This document shows positions 8,135 to 16,704 of a stretch of DNA of 64,000 nt, in pieces; position 1 is the first letter of the stretch; every line of letters starts with the position of its first letter. The notes below the pieces were generated by a model that had not been told where the DNA came from, searched no databases, and saw nothing but the letters and a program-made list of their open reading frames with translations. The position numbers and the translations under genes were made by a program. The stretch spans positions 1-64,000 of the forward strand of contig RXJC01000209.1 of assembly GCA_003963435.1 (NCBI GenBank), written 5' to 3'. The DNA comes from Bradyrhizobiaceae bacterium. GTDB taxonomy: Bacteria; Pseudomonadota; Alphaproteobacteria; Rhizobiales; Xanthobacteraceae.

Positions 8135-9330
8135 ATCAGATGTTCACGGCGCCTCCCCAGACGCATCTGCTTTTGCGCAAAGCCGAGGTTTACTCGCTCC
8201 TCGATCAGATTTGCCAAGCGCTGGAGTTGACCGCTGCTCAGCTTGAGGCTGCGCGGACGAGCTACGAGGCTGTCGCGGAATGGCTCTCCGGGTCGGACAA
8301 CCCTCTTCTGAAGTGGATCGATATTTATGCTCACGGCTCGACCGGCCTCGGCACGACGGTCAAACCGATCGGGCGCGAAGATTTCGACGTCGATCTCATC
8401 TGCAAGGTGCTGCGCTTTACCGCTGACCGGCCACCGGCAGAGTTGAAACGCATTGTCGGCGATCGCCTGAAGGAGAACGCGCGCTACGCTGCCATGCTCG
8501 AAGAGAAGAAGCGCTGCTGGCGCTTGAACTACGCACGCGAATATCATCTCGACATCTCGCCGACGATCAACAATGCCAAATGCGCCAACGGCGGCGAATT
8601 GGTTCCCGACAAGAAGCTGCGGGAATTCAAACCGACGAATCCGAAAGGCTACAAGGCGCTCTTTGAACGCAGGGCAGCCCTAATCCCCACCTTGCGGATG
8701 CAAAAGGCTCTCGCTGCCGAGGACCGTGCGGCCGTCGAGCCCTTCCCTGTGCATGGCACCGCCAAAGGCATCCTGCGGCGGACGGTGCAGATCCTCAAGC
8801 GGCATCGTGATGTGCATTTCCTGGAAGTCGTCGAGGAGATCGCACCGATCTCCATCATCATCACCACGCTCGCGGCACAGTCGTATGAGTATTGCGTCAA
8901 GAGCTTTGTTTTCGATTCCGAACTTGACGTTCTGATCGCGACCATTCGGTTGATGCCACACTTCATCGATAAGCCGGTCGTCAATGGTCGGCGGATCTAT
9001 GTGGTGGCCAACGAAACCACGGTCGGCGAGAACTTCGCCGAGCGCTGGAATACTGAGCCGGCTCGCGCCGCCGCCTTCTACGAGTGGCATGCGAAGGCAC
9101 TGGCGGACTTCGAGGCCCTTCCGGATTTGCAGGGCATCGACGTTATCGGCAAGAGCTTGGAAGGAAGCCTCGGGAGTTCGGTCGTTCGCAAAGTTATCGA
9201 TGCTCGCACCGACAGCATTTCGCAGGCACGCACGGCCAAGAAGCTCTACGTCGCGCCGACGGTCGGGCTCACGCTGTCCAGCGCGGCCAATGCGACGCCG
9301 GTTCGCTCCAACACGTTCTTCGGTGACTAG
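8131..9330 (+). CDS. CBASS CD-NTase (cGAS/DncV-like nucleotidyltransferase)
   Basis: 399 residues. The nucleotidyltransferase core shows HG69-S70 (HGSTGLGTTVKP), the metal-binding pair Asp86/Asp88 (EDFDVDLI) and a third acid Asp141 in HLDISP. On phage infection such enzymes make a cyclic di- or trinucleotide second messenger. The flexible C-terminus (ending near SNTFFGD) would be the part handled by the E2-like partner encoded next. The clade (CdnG is one possibility) and the product need a phylogeny. The four-base overlap with capV and immediate junction with the E2 gene show one operon. Confidence 0.92.
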   Translation: MNQMFTAPPQTHLLLRKAEVYSLLDQICQALELTAAQLEAARTSYEAVAEWLSGSDNPLLKWIDIYAHGSTGLGTTVKPIGREDFDVDLICKVLRFTADRPPAELKRIVGDRLKENARYAAMLEEKKRCWRLNYAREYHLDISPTINNAKCANGGELVPDKKLREFKPTNPKGYKALFERRAALIPTLRMQKALAAEDRAAVEPFPVHGTAKGILRRTVQILKRHRDVHFLEVVEEIAPISIIITTLAAQSYEYCVKSFVFDSELDVLIATIRLMPHFIDKPVVNGRRIYVVANETTVGENFAERWNTEPARAAAFYEWHAKALADFEALPDLQGIDVIGKSLEGSLGSSVVRKVIDARTDSISQARTAKKLYVAPTVGLTLSSAANATPVRSNTFFGD

Positions 9331-9807
9331 GTGTTTTCGCGTGACCGCCCAGACCTGACGCCCGCGCAGCAGTTTATGTTTCTGCGCGCCAATCCCATCT
9401 GTACGGGGACAGGCCGGCTGCACGCGACTGGCTTTATTTGGGATTATCGTGACAGGCCGACGCCCCTTAGCCGTGAATACTCCATGCGCATTACATTTCA
9501 GCGGGGCGAAACACCAAGCGTCTTCGTCACGGACCCCGAGCTTTCGGCTTTGGCGGGTGAGCGGCCCCTGCCGCACGTCTATCATGATCCCCTGCGCCTG
9601 TGCCTCACGTTGCCAGGAACGCGCGAGTGGACCGGCACGATGCGGATCGATCAGACATTCGTACCCTGGGCCACAACGTGGCTTTACTATTTCGAGGACT
9701 GGCTGATCTCCGACGACTGGAAGGGCGGCGGCAAGCACCCCGATCCGACGGATAACGAGCGTTATGGTCGACGGGTGCGTCGCGCGACGCGGCAACCGAG
9801 GATCTGA
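9331..9807 (+). CDS. Stand-alone E2-like protein of type II-short CBASS
   Basis: 158 residues from a GTG directly after the CD-NTase stop; the next in-frame ATG (9376) would lose 15 residues. The pattern PHVYHDPLRLC91LTLP, then W100, then FVPWATTWLYYFEDWL and DDWKGGGKH, is that of CBASS E2 proteins, with Cys91 as the predicted thioester cysteine. In type II-short CBASS, which lacks E1 and the JAB protease, the E2 forms a covalent link with the CD-NTase C-terminus and controls its activity. No E1 or JAB gene follows, which defines the short subtype. Confidence 0.85.
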   Translation: MFSRDRPDLTPAQQFMFLRANPICTGTGRLHATGFIWDYRDRPTPLSREYSMRITFQRGETPSVFVTDPELSALAGERPLPHVYHDPLRLCLTLPGTREWTGTMRIDQTFVPWATTWLYYFEDWLISDDWKGGGKHPDPTDNERYGRRVRRATRQPRI

Positions 9808-9810
9808 CGG

Positions 9811-9945
9811 CTATATTACAATACATGCGGCGTCCCCTTCTGCTTTGATGCTATCTACCTTAACTGACAACTTCCTCTCGCCTTCCGGCCCCTTATCCGC
9901 CGCCATGACGCACTTGAACATCGGCGGGACCAGCTTAGCCGGATC
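9811..9945 (-). pseudogene. Remnant of a DUF2274 gene (copy A)
   Basis: On the minus strand, 9945-9889 encodes DPAKLVPPMFKCVMAADKG, clearly related to DPTKLIAPMLARFMAADRG near the end of the intact DUF2274 gene at 43547-43798. The 5' two thirds are missing and the frame then runs through unrelated sequence to a stop at 9811. It has the same orientation as the intact copy and probably marks an old recombination boundary after the CBASS cargo. Confidence 0.65.
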
Positions 9946-10120
9946 GGGAAGGCGCGGCTGCGAACGCGGTCCCGGCTAGAGCTTCGGAATAGGCAACGAA
10001 AACTGCGCATGGCGCGGGCCCAAACCGGCTTTACTATTCGGCCTATTGGAGAGCCGACAATGGGAACCCCGCTCTGACTCTTTCCTGAGGATGCTCTCCG
10101 AGGGCTACCCTTCGGCTCGC

Positions 10121-10207
10121 TTAGCGAAATGACGCACTCGGCGAGCCTTCAAAAAAGCTTCTGTCCGTCGCCATGAACCGCGCCAACATAGGCGCAATGA
10201 GTTTGGT
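10121..10207 (-). pseudogene. Remnant of a DUF2274 gene (copy B)
   Basis: On the minus strand, 10207-10160 encodes TKLIAPMLARFMATDR, nearly identical to the intact DUF2274 C-terminal segment, and the DNA matches closely over about 45 bp. The frame stops at 10121. It sits between remnant A and the leftmost catabolic gene. Apart from the two remnants, the 458-bp gap 9808-10265 shows nothing else recognisable. Confidence 0.7.
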
Positions 10208-10265
10208 CGAAGCCAAGCATATCGCTCGGTATCTCGGTTCTCATGATGAACACGTAATAGGAGCG

Positions 10266-11447
10266 CTATCTGGCGGCTCTATTGAGCAGTTTCTCTGGAA
10301 TGATTCCGTCATGAAGCAAGGCACGCTTTAGCATCGAAATATCACGGCCGTTGTTCACCGCGATTGCGCCGGCAATTTTATCGTGACTATCGAGGAAGAT
10401 TGCCGTCCAATTGTTCGTTTCAGGATCGTCCAGCACGACACTGCGGTCAGCATTTTGCAGCACTCCTAACGACTGAATGTTGTGTCCAAACTGGTCCGAC
10501 CATAGCCACGGCGGCTCCGCATAATGCGAGTCAATCCCTGCCATGGATTTCGCCGCGACCAGCGATTGGCCCGAGGCCACCTTCCAGGACTCAAGTCGCT
10601 GACGAAACGCGCCGCCTAAGACGGGGTGTGACGTCACCTCTCCCGCAGCGAAGATCGCCGGATCAGATGTCTGGCAGCGATCATCCACGACAATACCATC
10701 ATCGACGTCCAGCCCCGCGTCCGATGCAAGTTGGGTGTTGGGTTGAACCCCGATCCCGACAACGACTGCGTCGACATCTGCGAATGCATTCCAGCGCAAT
10801 CGCAACGAACCATCATCCTGATGATGAATTGAATCGATCTTTGAGCCAAATTCGAACTGGACTCCGTTCAGGCGATGCAATTTCTCAGCCCAACGGCTCA
10901 GGATAGCAGGCATGCCGCGAGATAGTATCCGATCCGTCATCTCAAACAGAAAAACCTCGCAGGCCATCGCTCGAGCGGCGGCAGCAACCTCTAACCCAAT
11001 GAACCCGCCGCCGATCACAGCAATTCGACGCGATTCCCGAAGCACGGATTTCAAGCGAACCGCGTCTTCAAGCGTTCGCAGATAGAGAATTTTCGAGCTT
11101 TGCCCGACGCTATCCGGCAATTTTCTCGCCCGCGATCCGGTCGCGAGGAGTAGCCGATCGTAAGCATAAGCATTTCCGCAAGCGGTTAGAATTTCGGAGC
11201 GGTTTCGATCGATCTGCGTCGCGGTTTGTCCGGGATGATACGAAATACCGTTCTCATGATAGGTCTCCGCGTTTGCCAGATAGCGCGGTGCGCCCTCGCC
11301 AAGGACTTCTTTGGACAGCGGCGGGCGATCATACGGCAGGCCGAGTTCGTCTCCGAGAATATCGATCTTGGCTTGTGGCGCCAACTCGCGAAGATGCACG
11401 GCGGCTGTGTGCCCCGCGAGGCCTGCTCCGACAATCACAAAACGCAT
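10266..11447 (-). CDS. FAD-dependent ferredoxin reductase of the ring-hydroxylating dioxygenase
   Basis: 393 residues from ATG 11447, preceded by AGGGAG; an upstream in-frame start at 11477 is less likely. Residues 3-13 form the FAD Rossmann motif (IVGAGLAGHTAA), YDRPPLSKEVL follows, and a second GGGFIGLEVAAAA motif binds NAD(P)H. The C-terminal reductase domain resembles rhodocoxin and putidaredoxin reductases. It would carry electrons from NADH to the Rieske ferredoxin at 13623. Last gene of the leftward operon that begins at 16345. Confidence 0.85.
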   Translation of the reverse strand: MRFVIVGAGLAGHTAAVHLRELAPQAKIDILGDELGLPYDRPPLSKEVLGEGAPRYLANAETYHENGISYHPGQTATQIDRNRSEILTACGNAYAYDRLLLATGSRARKLPDSVGQSSKILYLRTLEDAVRLKSVLRESRRIAVIGGGFIGLEVAAAARAMACEVFLFEMTDRILSRGMPAILSRWAEKLHRLNGVQFEFGSKIDSIHHQDDGSLRLRWNAFADVDAVVVGIGVQPNTQLASDAGLDVDDGIVVDDRCQTSDPAIFAAGEVTSHPVLGGAFRQRLESWKVASGQSLVAAKSMAGIDSHYAEPPWLWSDQFGHNIQSLGVLQNADRSVVLDDPETNNWTAIFLDSHDKIAGAIAVNNGRDISMLKRALLHDGIIPEKLLNRAAR

Positions 11448-11593
11448 TTTAGCGCTCCCTGTAGGGGAAGGGCACATTCGGCGCGCCCGTCCTCCTTATC
11501 CGCCGTTGACAGGCGCCGAGCACTCTCACATTCAATACCTTCAGCCGAAGGCTAGTTGGCAGATTCTGCTGATATTCATCTGCGACGCACTTG

Positions 11594-12094
11594 CTAGACG
11601 CTGTAGAAATCGAGCGCAGTGGCCATTTGATCGTTCGTAAGGGAAATCTTTTTGAATCCGATCAGCCAAGCCTCTCCAAGACGGCGCAGCCGAAATTCAA
11701 GGCGTCCGAAGTTGGTATGGCTTTTACAAGCGCGCGGATCGTACGTATGAACCGTGAAGCAGGCATTTCCCTCGATCGAATCCGTCGAGGCCGCATCGAC
11801 CATGATGTTCGTATAGGAATGAACCGTGCGCGGAAGCGGCATCGCCGTGATGGACTTTCGCGACTGTATCCTGTCAATTCGGTCACTCAGCCCATATGAG
11901 TTCTCATGATATATCATTGAAAGCTCGCGGTTCGGATTGGACGTCGTCTCGTACTCGTCCTTCCAGGCCGGCACCCAGAAAATCGCATCGTCAGCGTAGA
12001 GCTTGACCCAATCGCGGAATTTCTTCTGATCCAGAAGTCTTGCCTCCGTGAAGAGAACGCGAGTAGCAATCTTCAGGTAATCATCCTCTGACAT
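11594..12094 (-). CDS. Ring-hydroxylating dioxygenase, small (beta) subunit
   Basis: 166 residues with the SnoaL/NTF2-like fold of dioxygenase beta subunits: EARLLDQKKFRDWVKLYADDAIFWVPA near the start, the LPRTVHSYTNI strand, and the C-terminal GEAWLIGFKKISLTN. It has a structural role in an alpha3-beta3 hexamer. It begins nine bases after the alpha subunit stop, in the same operon. Confidence 0.87.
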   Translation of the reverse strand: MSEDDYLKIATRVLFTEARLLDQKKFRDWVKLYADDAIFWVPAWKDEYETTSNPNRELSMIYHENSYGLSDRIDRIQSRKSITAMPLPRTVHSYTNIMVDAASTDSIEGNACFTVHTYDPRACKSHTNFGRLEFRLRRLGEAWLIGFKKISLTNDQMATALDFYSV

Positions 12095-12103
12095 GTCGCT
12101 AAC

Positions 12104-13519
12104 CTAGCCTTCCGAGGGATCACGAGTCATAAGGCGCAGCCATTCCCGGTAACCGGAATGAAAGCATGTCTCATCGCCGAACAGGGGCGCTCCATAGGTC
12201 CACCGATCAGGTGAAACCTGCAATTCGGAAGAGTAGTTGAGTGCCTCGCCGGACTTCGGCCTCAAGCCTCGCGCATACCCCTGCGTAGGACCAGCGAAAC
12301 GAGCTCCGTAGCCGGTCTGGCAAAGCTCGTACATGACGTTGTCGTCGGACGTCGCAAGACCGCTCGGATTGAAGAAATCCTCATACAGACGGATGCGAAC
12401 GCGGCGCGCCTCGTCACTTTCACCAACTGGGGCAAGACAGTGAGACGTAATCTCCGTCTTGTCCGGAGCCAATGGCCGCCACGTCCGCAACTGCAGCGTG
12501 CCGATATCAACGATCTGCAGGTTAGGATAAATCGTGAGATTGCGCTGACGAAACATCCACTTGAGCTTGTCTTCCCGAGTCTGCCCCTGAACCGTCGACA
12601 GAAGTTTGCCATCCTGATTGAGAGGGCGGAGCTTATAAACCCTTGACGCATGAATGGACCACATCATCGCGTGCCCCCTCGCCAGGCTGAAGCTTCCTTG
12701 CGCGTCGGGGTCGGTCTCTGTCGGATTCCACGGCTTTACTTCTAGCGGTCCTCTCCGCACTTCACGCTTCTTGAGAACGTCGATATACGAACTGTGCGTT
12801 GAAGCGAAGTGGTAATAATCAAGCCCGTTCTCGAACTGAAGCTTCCAATTGGCGTCGAACGTGTAGCTTACGTTTCCGTCAACGAACTCCAGCCCTTCGA
12901 TGCCCTGATCGACAACGAGATCGATAAACGCGCGCGCGTCACCAAGATGCTCCTCTAGCGTCGGCACGTCGGGCGACACGCTTGCAAACAGAAGCCCTCG
13001 ATAGCTTGCAATCTTGGGAACAGGCTTGAGGCCATGATCATCCGCAAGAAAGGACGGCGGATACTGGCCATCCTTCTCATCGGTCATCGAAACATTCTTG
13101 CCGGCACTATCGTACGACCACCCATGATAGCGACAAACATGGAATTTCTGATTGCCCTTCTTAAAGGGGCAAACGATCGCCCCGCGGTGGCGACAGGTGT
13201 TAAAGAAGCATCGAATTTCTCCAGTCCCGTCCTTTGTAATCAGGACGGGGTGGCGCCCGATGTACGTCGTCACGAAGTCATTCGGCTTGCGTAACTGACT
13301 TTCCAGCCCGACGAAAACCCAAGTCCCCTCGAAAACGTGAGTAAGTTCGCGCTCAAAAATATCCTGGTCGGTGAACACCGTCCGATCTACCCGAAATATT
13401 CCGTCATCGGGTCGATCGTCCAGCAGCTTCGAAACCATTTCGGGTGTGATTGGCCCACCTCTGACACCACCGTCGCTCGGCCTCACAGGGCTGGGTACTT
13501 CCGACCTGAAGCTGGTCAA
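12104..13519 (-). CDS. Ring-hydroxylating dioxygenase, large (alpha) subunit
   Basis: 471 residues. The Rieske [2Fe-2S] ligands are C109-x-H111 and C129-x2-H132 (CRHRGA, CRYHGW). The mononuclear iron site is D234-x2-H237-x4-H242 (LDYYHFASTH), with a third acid near Asp392/393 (SDDN). Such enzymes add O2 to an aromatic ring to give a cis-dihydrodiol or demethylated product. Overall it resembles the benzoate, toluate and anthranilate branch, but the substrate cannot be assigned. It is flanked by beta subunit, ferredoxin and reductase genes, a complete three-component system. Confidence 0.9.
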   Translation of the reverse strand: MTSFRSEVPSPVRPSDGGVRGGPITPEMVSKLLDDRPDDGIFRVDRTVFTDQDIFERELTHVFEGTWVFVGLESQLRKPNDFVTTYIGRHPVLITKDGTGEIRCFFNTCRHRGAIVCPFKKGNQKFHVCRYHGWSYDSAGKNVSMTDEKDGQYPPSFLADDHGLKPVPKIASYRGLLFASVSPDVPTLEEHLGDARAFIDLVVDQGIEGLEFVDGNVSYTFDANWKLQFENGLDYYHFASTHSSYIDVLKKREVRRGPLEVKPWNPTETDPDAQGSFSLARGHAMMWSIHASRVYKLRPLNQDGKLLSTVQGQTREDKLKWMFRQRNLTIYPNLQIVDIGTLQLRTWRPLAPDKTEITSHCLAPVGESDEARRVRIRLYEDFFNPSGLATSDDNVMYELCQTGYGARFAGPTQGYARGLRPKSGEALNYSSELQVSPDRWTYGAPLFGDETCFHSGYREWLRLMTRDPSEG

Positions 13520-13622
13520 TTCGACCTCCTCTATTTTTCTTGTAGCAAAGCGGAGCGGCTATTTCGGACGAGATGGGGGCGTCACACAAAATGGCGACAT
13601 CGTCGCCCCCCTTGCCGTTAAG

Positions 13623-13964
13623 TTAGGTTGACGCGTCGGGATTAGACGGTGCCGAGGTGACATCGATTTCCACAGCATCACCGGCGACACGAACAGGATA
13701 GGTTGCCAGGGCCGTTTCTGCTGGTGAGGTCAACGCCGCGCCCGTTCGAACATCGAAGCGGGCGCCATGAAGCGGGCACTCGATCTCGTAACCATCGAGC
13801 CAACCGTCGGACAGAAGTGCATAGGCATGAGTACAAACGTCAGACGTGGCAAAATACTCTTCGCCGCAGCGGTAGAGCGCAACTTTGCATCCGTTGATAT
13901 TGAGCTGCTGAATGCTGTCATCCGACACATCTTTCGTAAGAGCGGCTTTTACCCAGTTAGTCAT
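13623..13964 (-). CDS. Rieske [2Fe-2S] ferredoxin
   Basis: 113 residues from ATG 13964. A longer frame from 14054 would overlap the glutathione transferase gene and add non-homologous residues. The cluster ligands are C44-x-H46 (CTHAYALL) and C63-x2-H66 (CPLHGARF). It transfers electrons from the reductase at 10266 to the alpha subunit at 12104. No dihydrodiol dehydrogenase was recognised in this operon. Confidence 0.87.
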   Translation of the reverse strand: MTNWVKAALTKDVSDDSIQQLNINGCKVALYRCGEEYFATSDVCTHAYALLSDGWLDGYEIECPLHGARFDVRTGAALTSPAETALATYPVRVAGDAVEIDVTSAPSNPDAST

Positions 13965-13999
13965 TCGAGTCGACGCTCGCTTTTGGATTGTTGCGAACT

Positions 14000-14680
14000 T
14001 CAGTTCTTTCCGAACATATTCTTCCAGGCCTCGGTGCCCGGCTTCGCTTCCCATTGTTTGCTGTCGGACAACGTATTTATGCCCGCCCTAACCCCCGGAC
14101 GGTCTTTGATCGCCTGGTACCATCGATCAATGTTCGGGTACTCCGACAAGTCACGTCGATGCAGCTTTCGCGTGCGAACCCAAGGGAATGTGCTGATGTC
14201 AGCGATGGAATACTCGCCGGCGAGATATTCAAATTCGCCAAGGCGCTTCTCGAGAATGTTGTATATTCGACCAACTTCCCGATCATAACGTTCGATCGCG
14301 TAATCGATCTTCTCAGTCGCATACACCATGAAGTGGTGCGCTTGGCCCAGCATTGGACCCATCGTCGTATTCTGAAATACAAGCCACTTTAGCGTATCGT
14401 AGCGCTTTTCAGGATCCTGAGAGAGAAATCTACCGGACTTTTCCGCGAGATAGATAAGAACGACCGCGGATTCAAAAACTGCATATGGCTTGTTGTGCGG
14501 GCCATCGTGATCCACGATGGCCGGCACTTTGTTATTTGGATTGATCTTCAGAAATTCCGGATGAAACTGCTCACCTGCCGTTATATCAACCGGAACTACA
14601 CGATACTCCAAGTCCAACTCTGCCAGCATTATGGCTGCTTTATACCCGTTCGGGGTTGGCCAGAAGTATAGATCAATCAT
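14000..14680 (-). CDS. Glutathione S-transferase, Nu-class-like (YfcG/YghU type)
   Basis: 226 residues: thioredoxin-like domain with TPNGYKA at the glutathione site, the cis-proline segment NPNNKVPAI and FESAVVLIYLAEKSGRFL, then an all-helical C-terminal domain. Nu-class enzymes act as disulfide reductases or in glutathione-dependent bond cleavage. It lies between the AGPS-like oxidase (12 bp upstream) and the ferredoxin. A glutathione reductase at 30681 has the same predicted operator, which suggests a glutathione-consuming step in the pathway. Confidence 0.85.
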   Translation of the reverse strand: MIDLYFWPTPNGYKAAIMLAELDLEYRVVPVDITAGEQFHPEFLKINPNNKVPAIVDHDGPHNKPYAVFESAVVLIYLAEKSGRFLSQDPEKRYDTLKWLVFQNTTMGPMLGQAHHFMVYATEKIDYAIERYDREVGRIYNILEKRLGEFEYLAGEYSIADISTFPWVRTRKLHRRDLSEYPNIDRWYQAIKDRPGVRAGINTLSDSKQWEAKPGTEAWKNMFGKN

Positions 14681-14692
14681 CGCAGAGGACTC

Positions 14693-16345
14693 CTATCCGA
14701 CGATCTTGAGCCCTGCTGGCTTGTCAACGATCAGCCCAGGGTTCAACATCCACTTCGGGTCCAGTTCGGTCTTGGCGGCTGCCAGCACACGGCGGAACAA
14801 CGGATCGACTTCCTTGTCGTACCAAGGACGGAACGATTTTCCGACAGCATGGTGGTGCGTGATGGTTGCGCCGAGTTCGATTAGCGCGTCCGACGCAACG
14901 TCGTGGAGCATCTTATAGGCTTCAAGGCTGTTGGCGTGCGTCGAAGGAGCCATGATCGAATAGTAAGGAGCCGGGCCGTCCGGATACAGGAAGGAGAACC
15001 TGCGGCAGACGATGCCGCCGCCAAGATTTTCCTTCTGGGCCTTCCGGATGCGACGCATGATCTCGGTATCGACTTCTTCGAACCGATCCCAAGTGTAGGC
15101 AGTTTCGAACGTGAAGCTGACGATTCCCATCGCTGCGCGCGTATGCATCAACCGGGGCAGATATCTGAACTGGTGCCGCCAGTTACCCTGCGGCCCGCTA
15201 CGGCTGGTCTCCAGCGCGTTGTCCGCAGTTCCCGCCTGTTGCTTCACGACGCCACCGAAGTCCTTGCAGATTTCGAGACTACGCTCCAGCCACGCGTCCA
15301 CCGGATGGTCGGCGGATTCGAAGCCCAGCAACAGGACCGAATCGGTGCCGTCTCCAGCGCCGTAGAATTTGGCGTCCTGCTCGTCCAGATAGCGACAGTT
15401 CGCCGGGAACAGTCCTGCTTGGGTGATCTGACGGACGGCCTTGGCACCCTGATAGAACGTCTTGAAGGAGATCGACGCATTCGCACGGAATTTCACACGC
15501 CCCTGTAGACGCATCCATGCATCGGTGATGATGCCCAGCGAGCCCTCAGACCCGATGAACAGCCGATCCGGATTGGGTCCCGCACCCGAGCCTGGCAGGC
15601 GGCGGTTCTGGATCGTTCCCGCCGGGGTGACCACGCGCAGGCTTTCCACCATGTCGTCAATATGCGTGAGATGGGTCGCATAGTGACCGGACGAGCGGGT
15701 TGCGATCCAACCGCCCAGCGATGAGAATTCCCACGATTGCGGAATATGGCGCAAGGTGAGGCCATGCGGCTTCAGTTGTTCTTCCAGAGCCGGACCGAGA
15801 ATGCCCGCCTGGATCCGCGCGCAGCGCGACACGGGGTCGACTTCGAGAATCTTGTTGAGGTTGCCCAAGTCGATTACGACGACCCCGGGAAAGGCGTCGC
15901 GCTCGGGACCCCAGAAGCCGCCGGTGACGCTCGATCCGCCGCCATACGGGATGCATGCATAACTATTTTCCCCGCACCAGTCGAAGATGGCAGCGATGTC
16001 TTCTTCGTCGCGCGGATAGGCCACGACGTCCGGAGCCTTCTTGAAATCGCGCCGGTAGATAAGGGTCATGTCCTTGAAACCCTTACCGTACGTATGAACA
16101 ATTCTGTCCCATTTTTCCGAGGTACAGAAATCCTCCAGCGTTCGCGGGATCTTTATGCGCGACGCATAAAGTTCAATCTCGTCCAGAGTCGGGTCTGACA
16201 GAATTTCGATGTCTTTAATTCCAAGCCGCTGCTCCACGCGGTCTCGCATGGTTCGGATTTCGTCCTTGGAATTAGCTTCACCTTCATATCCCCACGACCA
16301 GAACTTCCTTCGCTGGCCGTAGTAGCCACTCTTTTCCTTCGCCAC
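14693..16345 (-). CDS. AGPS-like FAD-binding oxidase/dehydrogenase (VAO fold)
   Basis: 550 residues from GTG 16345, chosen for its strong AAGGAGAA site; the frame extends to 16396 without one. The PP-loop of the FAD domain is YGGGSSVTGGFWGP, followed by SLGGWIATRSSG and GSEGSLGI, as in alkyldihydroxyacetonephosphate synthase and D-2-hydroxyacid dehydrogenases. The C-terminal HHHAVGKSFRPWY segment is AGPS-like. The substrate is unknown; oxidation of an alpha-hydroxyacid or an ether-linked intermediate is plausible. First gene of the leftward dioxygenase operon, with predicted operators at 16420 and 16543. Confidence 0.82.
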   Translation of the reverse strand: MAKEKSGYYGQRRKFWSWGYEGEANSKDEIRTMRDRVEQRLGIKDIEILSDPTLDEIELYASRIKIPRTLEDFCTSEKWDRIVHTYGKGFKDMTLIYRRDFKKAPDVVAYPRDEEDIAAIFDWCGENSYACIPYGGGSSVTGGFWGPERDAFPGVVVIDLGNLNKILEVDPVSRCARIQAGILGPALEEQLKPHGLTLRHIPQSWEFSSLGGWIATRSSGHYATHLTHIDDMVESLRVVTPAGTIQNRRLPGSGAGPNPDRLFIGSEGSLGIITDAWMRLQGRVKFRANASISFKTFYQGAKAVRQITQAGLFPANCRYLDEQDAKFYGAGDGTDSVLLLGFESADHPVDAWLERSLEICKDFGGVVKQQAGTADNALETSRSGPQGNWRHQFRYLPRLMHTRAAMGIVSFTFETAYTWDRFEEVDTEIMRRIRKAQKENLGGGIVCRRFSFLYPDGPAPYYSIMAPSTHANSLEAYKMLHDVASDALIELGATITHHHAVGKSFRPWYDKEVDPLFRRVLAAAKTELDPKWMLNPGLIVDKPAGLKIVG

Positions 16346-16419
16346 AGCGCTTCTCCTTCGAGATTTTCGACGTAAATCAACCATCCAGGTGCGCATGCGT
16401 TTTGGTAGACATCGCGATC

Positions 16420-16437
16420 TGGTTCGACCAAATTGGC
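16420..16437 (+). promoter_or_regulatory. Predicted GntR/FCD operator, site 1
   Basis: TGGT-TCG-ACCA-AAT-TGGC, one of seven composite sites in the catabolic island. It lies between the dioxygenase operon (start 16345) and the ABC importer operon (start 16705), closest to the former. Confidence 0.65.
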
Positions 16438-16542
16438 ATATCCAATTCGGTCGGTCAATGGTTCTCGGAGTAGATAAGCACCCCGGAGCTACGCCACCGC
16501 GACAACATTCGCCTTGACACCGCCGCCAAGAGCACGCTTGAA

Positions 16543-16560
16543 TGGTATGACCAGATTGGA
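16543..16560 (+). promoter_or_regulatory. Predicted GntR/FCD operator, site 2
   Basis: TGGT-ATG-ACCA-GAT-TGGA, in the same 359-bp divergent region as site 1, about 145 bp before the ABC permease start. No other feature was recognised in 16346-16704. Confidence 0.6.
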
Positions 16561-16704
16561 TGTGCCAGATTGCAACTGATCTGCAAATAGAGAACTCACC
16601 TCATTTTTTGATGAGCGGGCGTTCAGCGGCCTTTTTCACATAGAGAGGGACAAGAGCGTGGTGCTGTCGGACCAAGCCAATCTGCATGGTGAGCGCGCCC
16701 TCCA

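Noticed and set aside
8680..9795. 371-codon frame antisense to the CD-NTase and E2 genes
   Set aside because: Shadow of conserved genes; low-complexity and Arg/His-rich.
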